64,000 nucleotides of DNA from Pagrus major. Lineage: Eukaryota > Chordata > Actinopteri > Spariformes > Sparidae. The notes below the pieces were generated by a model. It was not told the origin of the DNA. It saw nothing but the letters and a program-made list of their open reading frames with translations, and made no database searches. The position numbers and the translations under genes are program-made. The stretch covers positions 7,668,847 to 7,732,846 of the forward strand of contig NC_133223.1 in NCBI RefSeq assembly GCF_040436345.1, given 5' to 3'. Of the stretch, positions 12,004 to 61,227 are shown piece after piece. Positions within the stretch are counted from its first letter, which is position 1, and every line of letters starts with the position of its first letter.

Positions 12004-15000
12004 CAAAGATCACTGGCCTTATCATTTGAGATTTAAGGCTAGCTAGCTCGAGTGTCGCATAATTTTCAAATAATGAAGGCTGAAGAATCACAAGAGTCAT
12101 TGAACATGATTGCTGTTGATCGGTTACTCACGTTAATCTAATTCTCTCTTGTCCTCATTTATTGAAGTAGTCTGTTACAATTTTTAGACTAGCACTAGCA
12201 ATTAGCAGTGAAAAGAAGTACCGTCATGTACTAATAGTTAAGAAGTTCAATTTTTATACCATTTTATACCTCAGCTGCATTTCAGGAGGAAATATAGTAA
12301 ATCTTTATAATATTGTGTAATTTGTTCCTCTTTGACCAGCTACAACATTAAATGATGGTTACACATGAACACATTGGTAGTAACAATCTTATAAGGTAAT
12401 ATAATATCAAACTAGCCGAGGTAATCCTCCTGTATAATGACTACTTCTACTTTAAGTACATTTTGCTGAAAGTTGCTGAAGTAAACTTTTGAATGTTGTA
12501 ATGCAGCACTTTCATTCTGCATTACTGGTCCTTCAAAGAATAATCTGAATACTTCTGCCACTGGAAAAAGTCTGAAGTCATACTAGATTAACATTTTTAT
12601 GGCTTTGTTCAGCGAGGAACATCCACATCACACTGCCCCTGTTGACCATCACAACTCTGATTCTACATGGAGTCTGGATCCTGGTTGACTCTCGGACTTT
12701 AAACGGGTAGGAGAACAGAGGAGGGATGCAAACACTGATGTTTCTTTCAATTAGTTTGAAAGGTAAGTAAAGAAAATCCTTTGTTTGTTTAACATGCTAT
12801 ATCAAATGTTGATTCATGAAAACAAGTTGTGGATTTTATCTACTCCATTTTGGTCAATGAAGATAGGGCAAAGTACAATCATGAGCATTAGTCCCACCTC
12901 CCCTCCTCCTTACCTCTTCATTAAGCCAAACCATCAGTCCTATCCAGATAAAGAAGCCAAGAGGTTGGTTTGAAGTTTTCTCCCAGGAGACACCCATCCA
13001 GAGATGTTACATGCTTGAACTCCCGGCTGAGGAGGTTCTTTGAATTACCCACCGAATGTCTTAAAAGTAAACTTTGTTTAAAGGACAGATGTTCACTTCA
13101 CTGAGGTTTGGCTGCAGCGCAGGCTTGAGCTCTCCAACAAGTGATATCTGACTGTCTTGAACTTGGGAGTCTTCAGCTTGATTGTCATGTGGCTGGCCTA
13201 AATTCAGTAGTTACTGAGAACAGTGTTCCACAAACTGGACTAGACGTGCCAACACAACATATTTCTTAAATCTGTAACATATGACTTCTCATTTCTCTTA
13301 GTATTATCCTCGCTAAGAGTTCAAAAGTTGCCATCGGGGTTGCAAATGTCACCTAGGTCCACTTCCAAGGTAGAGCTGAACTTGAGGCTGCATTAGGCTG
13401 AGAATAAAGGGAGGTTTTAGCCTTTAAGATATAGCACCAGTTTGTGAAAATCATAAAAAATAAAATGCAAAAATAAACTGGAACTTGACTGTTAGAAACA
13501 TGACAACTGTCCTTCCCTGCAGCATGGACACCACCTGTCCTTGATTTGAAGACTATGATAGAGACAGATTAGTCTTTTACCACATTAGACAATGTGGCAA
13601 ATGACAGACATGAACTTTGATGTTTTCGTATTCAACTTCATTCTTAACCCCAAACAACCAAACCCAGGACAAGCAGAGCCCTCAATCATCAAGCTGAAAA
13701 CACTTTCACAGAGAAAAATCATTTTAATCAGTGTATAAAAAAAATTCAAGAAACCTAACAGTACAGAAAGTCTGAACACCAATGATGTCACTTCCTTTAA
13801 ATCTCAATTGAAATCTCTTTGAAATCATACAAAAAAGATAATATACAATTCCAGGAAGTCGAAATTTGGCTCATAATTTATATACATTCTGACATAATCA
13901 CAGTTCTGACAATAAAGTTCATGCTGATGACTTCACTGATCTGAAGTCTGTTTTCTGGTTGTTTTTTAAAAAATAGAGACGACTGAAGAGAAAACAACCA
14001 TTTTTATGCTAATTTGTGACATTCTGAACAACTCATTGTCATATTTCATCTTAAATCTTAATTTGTGTAAAAGCATTAAGTGAGGAAAGTCACTAATCTT
14101 CAATGCACTTTTACTTGGAACTATCCCACCCCACTGAATGCTTTCACTGTAACAGTAAAATAAGATTTAAAGACATTAAACAGTTGATTAAAGTTGTTAA
14201 CATCTACTTCAGTTCGATTGTTTATCAAGTTAAAATGGGCCACTGAACTGTCCTTTAACTGACACGGCACATCTTCCTGTTGCAAACATGAAAGTTACAG
14301 CTTAATAAGGCCCAAATTTAGGCTGAACACTGATGATGTCATGTGACTTGTCAGTATATTTCTGTGTCAGGAGTTTTGAATCAGTGAGGATAGCTAAGGA
14401 CAAGAGCTTGAAGAGGTGTGGGAGGATTGTTTCTTGCTAACAGAGCTGAAATGATTTAAAGATGTGCAGATTCCTGATGTTATGACAGTGTGTGGGAGCA
14501 CAGCAGGCAGCAGGACAGGGTCAAGACAGAGCAGGTGAAATCCTTCCCAACAGTGGCAGAAGATAGTCAAACAGAATTCACATTTACTGTGATAGTGTTA
14601 CATCTTGGCGTACCAGACGGGCGGGGTCTGCTACATAAGACCGCTTGATAGTTAAGTAGTCACTGGAATGTTTTCAAAGTTTAGTAAATCTGATTTGCAA
14701 TGGTAAACCCTCCAGTCTGGTAGTCCAAGTTGAATTAAATTAAAAGTAAAACTGAGTAAACTGTGCAAATAAAAAGGAAATTAATGACTGAGGAACAAAA
14801 TGCTCATTTTAACAACAATTTCAATCTCCAATTCAGCTAATTCTACTTTTCACCACCATGTGAGTGTGAGAATGGAAATCAAACAGCAATTTGAAACTTG
14901 AAAACAAAGCTACACCTTCTCATGAGTGAAGATCAGAGAGAGCAGCGCAGCCAGCGTTTCACAAGACAGATTAGAAACAAACACGAGACAATAAGTTAGT

Positions 15001-15736
15001 GCAGTAAGAGAATAATGTTTGCTGGACAAGTAGTCTGATTTAACAAAGGCTAGGTAACCTTACACAGGCACCACAGAAGAAGACAACAGCCCTGTGATTG
15101 AGGACTCAACTAACAACCATTATTATTTTTTCATGTGTTGATTTTTTTGTTTAAATAGATCAATTTATTTTTTAATCTCTAAGGATTCAAGAAATAATGA
15201 AAAATGCAAACTGTGGAGCTCCCAGAGGCCCAGGTGATGTCCTAAATTTGCTTCTTTTAGTTTTTTTCAGTTCAAAACCAGACAGTATTCAATTATAATC
15301 ATAAAAAACAGAAAAAGCAAATCCTCACATTTGAGAAAGTGAAACCAGTAAATGTTTGGCATCATTTGCTAAATGAAAAACTGAAATGACCAATCAACTG
15401 AAAAAAGAAGGGAAAAACGGTTGCAGGTTAAATGACTAATTGATTAATTGCTTCTGTGTTACATTTAACAAGGTACATGTCCTATATAAGCCCTGTTGCC
15501 TTCTAACACATCCTTAAGTGAGAAAATACAGGCTTCCTGTGAGGAAAAACCTACAGAAAAGCCGGTGGAGTTTGTTCTCCTAGTAGGAAACAACAAGCTT
15601 TTTGTGATGCATATATCGTTACCATCATGTCTGCGTGGCAACTTACACTGTTAACACTGAGCAGCAGTACGCCAGCGATCCATTTTCAACACATCACCTT
15701 CAATCCACCCAGACACTTTGTGTGGATTTAAAGCTT
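12004..15736. other. intergenic downstream of GDAP2
   Basis: AT-rich, apparently single-copy, no coding block. Part could still be extended GDAP2 3' UTR if an upstream poly(A) site is not used. Confidence 0.45.
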
Positions 15737-16003
15737 AAAGGAATATGTTTACATTTTGGGAAATATGTGCTCTCCTGGCCCGAGTTAATAAGTGAGTTTA
15801 TACAAGTGTATAAATGAAGCTGTGGTTTTACAGGAAACCAAATGTTTCTCCCTGCTCCAGGTCTCTATGCTGAACTCAGCTAACTGTCTCCTGGCTGTAG
15901 CTTCATATTTAATGTACAAATATGAAATTGGTATTAATCTTCTCATCTCACTCTTCTCACTCATAGCAAGAAAGCGAGTAAGTGCATTTCCCAAAATGTG
16001 ACA
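15737..16003. repeat. palindromic interspersed element
   Basis: Left end AAAGGAATATGTTTACATTT and right end (reverse complement of 15977-16003) share ACATTTTGGGAAAT. The interior includes TCTCCTGGCTGTAGCTTCAT. The pattern is that of a widespread teleost repeat with inverted ends. It lies just beyond the putative GDAP2 poly(A) signal. A short related-looking fragment, GCTTTAGAGGTGCTGGTAGG, occurs at 5403. Confidence 0.6.
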
Positions 16004-16066
16004 TAAAGTTAATGTTCTATGTTAGACAGCATAAAGGGTTAGCAGTTGCACAAGCAGAGTGAGGTT

Positions 16067-16704
16067 TTTATTTTTTGAATATCCCCCAGGCGTTAATTAC
16101 TCTCCCCTGGGGTTTACCAACTGTGACCACAGGAGAACACAGAGGTTACAGCGTACCAGGCGGGAATTTCCAACTTCCACTGGGTGTAGCATTAGTCTTT
16201 ACTTCACCCAGAGTTTCTGCTGCCAGCATGGTGTGGTACTGAAGGAAACAGTGTGGAAATCCAGACAGACGTAATCTTCTCGTTTTAATCCAGGATTTGA
16301 AACATCTGCCAATATTCTGAGACATGACCACATAATGGAAAACGCTTTGAGCAACTGTACGGCTTGACATGATTCTTCATATTTAAGGATGTTTGAGGAA
16401 ACTGCTGAATACGAACTCTTAGTGTAAGGCATAATCCAGAAACCATCTCACATCCAGAAATAGTCTGTGGTGAGCAAGAACGACTGCTCACCAGGCCACA
16501 TGCTGCTAAATGTGGGCTGCGACTGTTAATTTTGTCCTTTTGGCAGCGACAGAACAAAATGCGAGTTTCCCCACTATGGTTCAGAGCCTTAACAAGGGGT
16601 TAGGAGTTCAGACCACACGGGCAACATGATGTCCATAAACTGCCTCCTTTTGACAGGCTGACACCACCTCGTCACCCTGACAGGGAGGTCCCACTGGTCT
16701 CCTG
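16067..16704 (-). other. gdap2: probable GDAP2 3' UTR with candidate poly(A) signal
   Basis: On the minus strand the sequence after the stop codon is unique-looking and contains AATAAA at 16072-16067. No nearer canonical signal was noticed. The next downstream sequence (15737-16003) is a repeat, which fits a transcript ending near here, but the true end could be further left; transcript data are needed to fix it. Confidence 0.4.
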
Positions 16705-55044
<38,340 letters not shown>

Positions 55045-55089
55045 CCCCTCTGCTACTACACACTAACGCTGGATCTACAAGCAGGCACA
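55045..55089 (-). other. gdap2: GDAP2 5' UTR part of exon 2, with 3' splice site
   Basis: Upstream of the ATG there is a very strong polypyrimidine tract (CT-rich over about 30 nt) ending CTTGCAG at 55090, giving a 45-nt 5' UTR segment before the start codon. This implies a separate non-coding first exon upstream, as in the human gene. Confidence 0.7.
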
Positions 55090-55503
55090 CTGCAAGCAGA
55101 GGAGAGAGAGGGAGGGAGAGGGAGAGACTTGGATCACAATAATAGATGTTAAGTGATTTTTTTTAAAATAGGTCAATGTTGTCCATTGCTGTTATAATGA
55201 AGGATGAAAAAGCCCTAATCAATTCATTCCTTAAATCAAAATAATTTTAAGTAATTGAAAGTTATTTGGTCAACTAATTTTAAAATGTTTGCAAAATAGA
55301 AAATAGAGATAAAAAATAAAGAAATCAATCAGACATCCTCAAATGTCTTGTTTTGTCCACAACCCAAAAATATTCAGTTTACTGTCATATAGGAGTAAAG
55401 AAACCAAAACATATTCACATTTAACAAGCTGGAACCAAAGAATTTTCTTGACAAATTACTCAAATTGATTAATTGATTGACAAAATAGTTGTCAATTAAT
55501 ATA

Positions 55504-55658
55504 ATACATCGGACTTCACCTCGACCCCGCATAGCATGACTCCCTCCCTACTTTATTGACGGTGATATGTTGTGGTTTCTTTTCTTGTGACAAATGTACT
55601 TATTGTAAGTCGCTTTGGACAAAAGTGTCTGCTAAATGCCCTAAATGTAAATGTAATA
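55504..55658 (+). repeat. LINE/SINE 3' tail
   Basis: Ends GTAAGTCGCTTTGGACAAAA and GTGTCTGCTAAATGCCCTAA followed by TGTAAATGTAAT. GTAAGTCGCTTTGGATAAAAG is the shared 3' tail of many fish SINEs and their partner LINEs. Confidence 0.7.
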
Positions 55659-56175
55659 CTTGGCAACTTAGTGATTAATCATTGTAGCTCTACTGCCAAG
55701 TGTTTCCTCAGTTAGCCAATTCATCATTTTGTCTGTAAAAGATCAAAGAACAGTGAAAAAATGCAGAGTGACATCTTCAAATAATTTCAGTTCAAAGCAC
55801 AAAGACATTACATTTTCTATTATAGACAACAAAGAAAAGCAGATTACATTCATTATTTGTTGATGGACTAATGAATTAAGCAATTAATAGTTTCAGCTCT
55901 GTTTTCAAATTATTCATGAGGCAAAAATACTAAACCACTTGCGGCTGCCAGTTTGTCACCCACTGGGATCTTTGTAATTAAAATAAGTGTTAGCTTCAAG
56001 CCTGAATCAATCTATGTCAACTCATATTAATGTTCAGTTATTTTACTTACATTTAGTGATGAGGAGATTTGTATTTCACCCCCTTTTTCCTCAACTTGCT
56101 CTGTCTAATTCTACTTCACTCCATGATTTTCACTTCTCCCAGACTCCCTGTTGACCCTGACTGGGATTGCAACCT

Positions 56176-56447
56176 GTGCTGTTGCTTGTTGCTCAGGAGG
56201 TAGAGAAGTCGTACACTAATTAGAAGGTTGGCAGTTCAATCCCCTGCCCCCGTAGTCTCGTAGTCAAAGTGTCCTTGGGTAAGATACGGTTATCGAAATT
56301 GCTCCTGAAGACATAGCCATCGGTGTATAAATGTGTGTGAATGGTTACCTCTGCTGATGAGCAGGAGGCACTTTGCATGGTAGCCTCTGCCTTTTGAATG
56401 GTTGATAAGATGAGACAAGAGCTACATAAATGCAGTCCATTTACCAC
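56176..56447 (+). repeat. tRNA-derived SINE
   Basis: The tRNA-like head has an A-box-like GCTCAGGAGGTAGA and a B box GGCAGTTCAATCCCC. The body follows with AAGTGTCCTTGGGTAAGATA, GGTGTATAAATGTGTGTGAA and the end ACATAAATGCAGTCCATTTA, a layout shared by many copies in teleost genomes. Not a tRNA gene: no cloverleaf 3' half. In GDAP2 intron 1. Confidence 0.85.
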
Positions 56448-58053
56448 GCAGGCTTCCTGCTGCCTCTTCTATGGATAGATTGCTGCAGGTTGTTGTAAAA
56501 AGCTGTTGCCATTGATTCTGCAGAAACCTTCATGCTGCCATTTGAGATTGCTGAAACATTTTGTAACATCGAACTCCATTGTGATTGCTGGAAAGTTCTT
56601 TTTTTTGTTTGGGCAGGTATTCACAGGACTAAAATAAAGCTTCAATAATTGACAATAATTGACCCTGAAAAGACTCAACCCCAAAACGCAATTGCACATA
56701 ACCCCTCTGATGGCAAAGTGCCATGTCTGTGTTTGAGTGTGGACTTATCTCGGGCTGTAGCCACTGAATATTGTCAATATCAATTAATCTATAGATTTAA
56801 GGGGTGTCACGGTTTTTCAAAATAAACAATTTGATTTATTTTTCAGTTTTCAATTTTAAACAATACTAGGGAGAACTGCAGATTCTGCCATTTATTTCAT
56901 TAATTAAAATCAAATACTCATTTTGCTACAATTTTTATGAAACCCCTTGTAGATATATCATTTTTAATTAATTGATTTTTTCATCCATTACATGCCAGAA
57001 AATCAGTTCCTCAAGCCCACAACATCTTCAGATTGCTTGTTTTGTCTAAAAATAATATCCAATATTGGATCCAATATATAATCAACATACAATACTATAA
57101 AATATTGAGAGTTTGGAACCTGTATGTGTATGTTTATTTTTTTTTTTTTGCATGATAGAAGGCTTAAATGCCTAAATGACTGTAAAAATGGTCGCAGATT
57201 TACTTTCTCTGACTGTTGTGTGCCACAGTTTCATGTCCCGAGTTTTAAAATGTCGTTCAAAGAAGAAAAATATGAGTAACCACTGAATATTTGTCTTTGT
57301 GAGCATGAAATTGGTACAGATCAGTGTGAAATACTGGTAAACAGCAACTTCATTGTTATAAACCTGAAAACATCAGTACTGTCAGGCTACGAAAAACCCA
57401 GCACTGATCAAACTACAGTACTTTAGTCTGACTGCAGCCAGATATACCTCTACTGATTTCAAGCAGCAAATCTACTAAAAACCCTGCATGTGATAACATT
57501 ATCAGCAGATTAGAGAAGATGAGCTTGTTAATGTCTCATTAAATACAAGCGTGACAGCAGCCTCTGTTCATGAATCAGGCATGAATTCACAGTTACATGA
57601 CAACTGGGTCTTTTACTCACACAGTTGGGTAGTTTAGAGAATATTATTCAACACCTCAACACCAATTTTGAGTGAGTTATTTATCAAGTAAAAACAACAA
57701 CAAAAAAACCCAAAACCACACCTTTCCAGCTGCTTAATGAGAGGATCTGCCGCTTTGCTCTGTACACCTTTGTTAGTTGGACAAAAAAGTGCTAAACCAA
57801 TTTGAAAGTTAATCAACAACTATTCGGACAATATATTGAATCAGCCCAATCATCTAATTCAATCAAACAAAAATGCCTGACATTTACTATTGCCAGTTTC
57901 TCAAACGTGAAGATCTCCTGCATTTCTCTGCTTCACATCAGAGTGACTTTGGGTCATTTTGACAGGAGTAATAGACAGATTCATCAACAGTGAATATAAC
58001 TGTTAGTTAATCTTCAAGATGAGGAAAACACGATGCTTTCCTCAAACATCTGG

Positions 58054-58078
58054 GTTTGTTTGTTTGTTTGTTTGTTTG
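58054..58078 (+). repeat. (GTTT)6 microsatellite
   Basis: Six tetranucleotide units in GDAP2 intron 1. Confidence 0.95.
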
Positions 58079-58394
58079 ATTGCTTGCTTATACTGGTTGT
58101 TAAATGACAACCAGGATATTCCTCGGACATGTTCACCTGTGTGTCACTGCTTCATATGTGAAGGCAGGCTAACAGCTGCATCTCATTAAATTAACCAAAA
58201 CACTGAAGGACTGTGACAAAGTCAGAGGCAGTGGTCCACACAAACACTCACGTTTCTGTCAAATAAACAATTTCCACGTGATAACTGAACTCCATTTACC
58301 TCTTAAAAACATTTATGACTGCCTCTAAGCGAACTACTTTCTATATAAACCATTAAGTTTGTATTTTGGTCAGCCAAAACCAGCAGTTACCCAC

Positions 58395-58640
58395 CTAGCC
58401 AGTTGTATTTCCTCCGGACAGAGGTGATGTCCACACCAGAAAAATAACGAAAAATTAATGAATGTTGACACGACAGTTTACAATGACAAGAGGCGTTGTC
58501 GTCCCTCTTTTCTTCTCATAGTAACGCGCAAGGTAGTCGCAAAAGCGGTCAAAAATGAAGTTAACCAGGTTTAACTACACATTTAGCCAGTATGCTAGGT
58601 GCTTATTGCTGCAACGTCATGGTAGCGCCGCCAACACAAC
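58395..58640 (-). other. gdap2: candidate GDAP2 non-coding exon 1 and promoter edge
   Basis: On the minus strand a GTGGGT donor at 58394 follows sequence with no repeat character. The upstream edge (58600-58650) has an ACGTCA CRE half-site-like element and GCGCCGCC, unusual for this AT-rich region. Position between exon 2 and WDR3 fits a first exon. The donor choice and start are inferred and not proven. Confidence 0.35.
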
Positions 58641-59929
58641 ATCATCCGGTCAGGACTTTCAAAATAAACCTCCAATTGAGGCTTCAAATATTGATGGTAT
58701 ATTGGCAGCCTAAATGTCATACAGCGTGTAATATTTGCTGGTCTGGAGACACATTCTCAAATACACTACGCTGTTATAGCAACAGAAGCACATTTTAATT
58801 TTCGTCATCTTCACATACATGTATTTTTTAAGTGGGGGTGGACTTTTGGTAAGGAGCAGAATAACTTTACTATTCCCTTTTCAGAGAAATTCATTGTTTT
58901 TTCATTCTGTAAGTAGGGGGTGGAGGGGTAGATGATGATTGTTTGTTGTATTTATTTTCTATGTTATTTAACTAGTTTGTGTATGAAATATAACCAGCAC
59001 CATGGGAAGCTGTTTCTTTGTGCAAAGGAAACTGTTATACGTTTATCATTAATGGGTTTTTTTTTTTAAGGTATCATATCCCACAAAGGAGAACCACATC
59101 ATGGCAAATTTCATTTGATAGACTTTTAATCTACCAGAGTTGTTACTGCGTGTGTGTTTGAAATCATGTCCTGATATCAAAATAGCACACGCTTTTATTT
59201 TGTCTGAGACATTTAAGACAACATCCGGCACAGTTCCTGTTATTTCTGTTGCAATTGACTCACCAGTCTTACGATTCCTAATCAGCTGACCAAGTACAGA
59301 CAGACACTTCCGCTGTAGCTGTTCGGGTACTGACAGAAGTCACTGCATAGTTTTAAACTGCAAAACCACTGACTGTAAAACAAACATGTCTGAGCACTGA
59401 CAAAATAAACGAAATGGTCGGCTGCAATGAGAAGAAGAGGATTATTTTAGAGTTTGTTTTCTAATAACGAGACAGCTCGATAAAGTCTCTTATCAAGTGT
59501 GTTGTGCATCTTCTGTGAGCGTAGACAAAAGCAACAGAGAAAAAACCATCGAGTAGAAAAAGACAGACACAAGCTGTCACCCACCACACACAGTTGTGTT
59601 CCATTACTGGTCATAAATACCTTTTTGTAACAGTGTATTATACTTTTACGGACAAGCTAGTGATACATGGTGACAACAACATTGTTTTTCTTTTAGTATT
59701 TGTATCGATCTGTGATCGACTGGTTGAGTCTGAAACAGCTGCACAGGAAACACAACACAAGTTTAGCTAGCAGCCGCATTTTCAGAGGTAAGAGGAGAAA
59801 CTAACTAACCATACCACACTTTACTTTGAAGACAGAAGTGTTAACTTGATTTAAAACATGTACAGGCACAAGTTAACATAATATCAGATTTGAGGAGCTA
59901 CATTCATCCAGAAAATTCACCACGTGGGT

Positions 59930-60110
59930 TCATGAACAACCGGTGTGCTACGGTTAGTTGTACTCGATTCGTGGTACAGTGGTTGCTAGGCGGACGGGGC
60001 TTGGCGCGTGTTGAGTGAATTCTCTTGGCTGAAGCGCTAAACCCCGACCACGCGGGCGGTTATATGGTGCCAAAACAAGCGCTCCACTGACTGTGCGGAC
60101 CAGCGTGCTA
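59930..60110. promoter_or_regulatory. CpG-rich promoter-like segment between GDAP2 and WDR3
   Basis: This is one of the few CpG-rich stretches in the window (GGCGGACGGGG, TTGGCGCG, CACGCGGGCGG). It lies just upstream of the probable WDR3 first exon and faces GDAP2 on the other side. GTTGCTAGG at 59981 resembles half of an RFX X-box. No TATA box in a convincing position was seen. It most likely drives WDR3; whether it also serves GDAP2 is open. Confidence 0.45.
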
Positions 60111-60307
60111 TACCTCAGTAGAAATGTACAAAAACTAAAGTTGTAGGTTAACTGCGCATATTTAAAAACAGGATAAACAGACGATAGCGACAGTACACCA
60201 CCGGGACTCATATAGTAACATTAAAGTGACATCACCGCGGGAGAAAATATAACGACACAATCAGACTCTCTCTGGACCATCAGAGACACATTATACACCG
60301 TTTTAAG
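60090..60307 (+). other. wdr3: candidate WDR3 non-coding exon 1
   Basis: Follows the CpG-rich segment and ends at a plausible donor (TTTTAAG then GTATGC at 60308). The next exon begins at 61032 with 22 nt of 5' UTR before the ATG, so a non-coding first exon is required upstream. The left boundary is approximate. Confidence 0.4.
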
Positions 60308-61031
60308 GTATGCATTATGATTACACTAATAATGGCATATAGCATAAGGAGGTCAGTCATCAGTGTAATTTTTAGTGCCTCATGCTTGTATGTTGTGAGG
60401 TGTTTTATTACATTATAATGTAAATCACGGGATAACATACATTATTCATCAGAATAGAAATATTAGTGGCAATGCGCAGATAAATGCTTTGTAACTACAA
60501 TAGTTTTACAATATATTCGCAAAAATATCATAAATAAAAGATCATTGTTTTGTTTCTGTAATAATCAGATACACTTAGTGGTATGTGCATTCATTTGTGT
60601 ACTTCAGGTCCCTGTTTTAATATGATAATGCCCCTGACAATGCAGAAAAGCAAGGCCCATATATAAATCTTTTTCCCAGTTTGGTGTTTAGGAACTTGAC
60701 TTGCCTGGCCTTAGATAATGAACATCATGTTATTTAATTCAGACTATGTTGCGTAAGGACACAAATGCTGTCCTGTTGACATTAAGGGGAGAAGAAACAC
60801 TGACCAAGTAGGATAAAGTAACTTTGTATAAATTGCCTCAGACACACTATAGATCCCATGGGAGTAGTTTAGGAATATTACAGTGTTTTTCCTAATAAAA
60901 CTTTGTGGTCTGAATCCATGTGCTCCAGTATACCTTGGACGTGAAGTTTTTTACTGTCACTACAGTGTTTTTCTTTTTTATTCCACTTGTATGTGATCAA
61001 TCAAAGTCTCTTATGTGTTTTTGTGAAACAG
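60308..61031 (+). other. wdr3: WDR3 intron 1
   Basis: No coding or repeat feature recognised; ends at the acceptor TTTTTGTGAAACAG. Confidence 0.5.
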
Positions 61032-61053
61032 AAATCACTTTAGGCTGCCGGTC

Positions 61054-61227
61054 ATGGGGTTGACCAAGCAGTACCTGCGCTATGTCGCCAGCGCAGTGTT
61101 TGGAGTCATCGGCAGCCAGAAAGCCAACATCGCATATGTGACCCTCAGAGGGGGAGAGAGGGGGCGCTACGTTGCTGTGGCTGCATGTGAACACGTGTTC
61201 ATCTGGGATGTCCGAAAGGGAGAGAAG
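61054..61227 (+). CDS. wdr3: WDR3 first coding exon (residues 1-58)
   Basis: Acceptor TTGTGAAACAG at 61031, 22 nt of 5' UTR, then ATG. Encodes the conserved N terminus through [14 protein letters not shown], the first WD40 strand. Donor GTGAGA, phase 0. Confidence 0.95.

Larger units (their letters stand above)
55090..58394 (-). other. gdap2: GDAP2 intron 1 (5' UTR intron)
   Basis: Contains a LINE/SINE tail, a tRNA-derived SINE and a GTTT repeat; the remainder is AT-rich without exons. The upstream boundary depends on the candidate exon 1. Confidence 0.5.

Noticed and set aside
1..16000. Exons of a further gene left of GDAP2 (TENT5C/FAM46C is the neighbour in human)
   Set aside because: TENT5C has a single long coding exon of about 390 codons and no such frame exists here. 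No other splice-consistent conserved block was found.
56176..56447. Possible tRNA gene
   Set aside because: A and B box-like motifs are present but the 3' half of the cloverleaf is missing and the body is that of a SINE. The same applies to 50242-50438.
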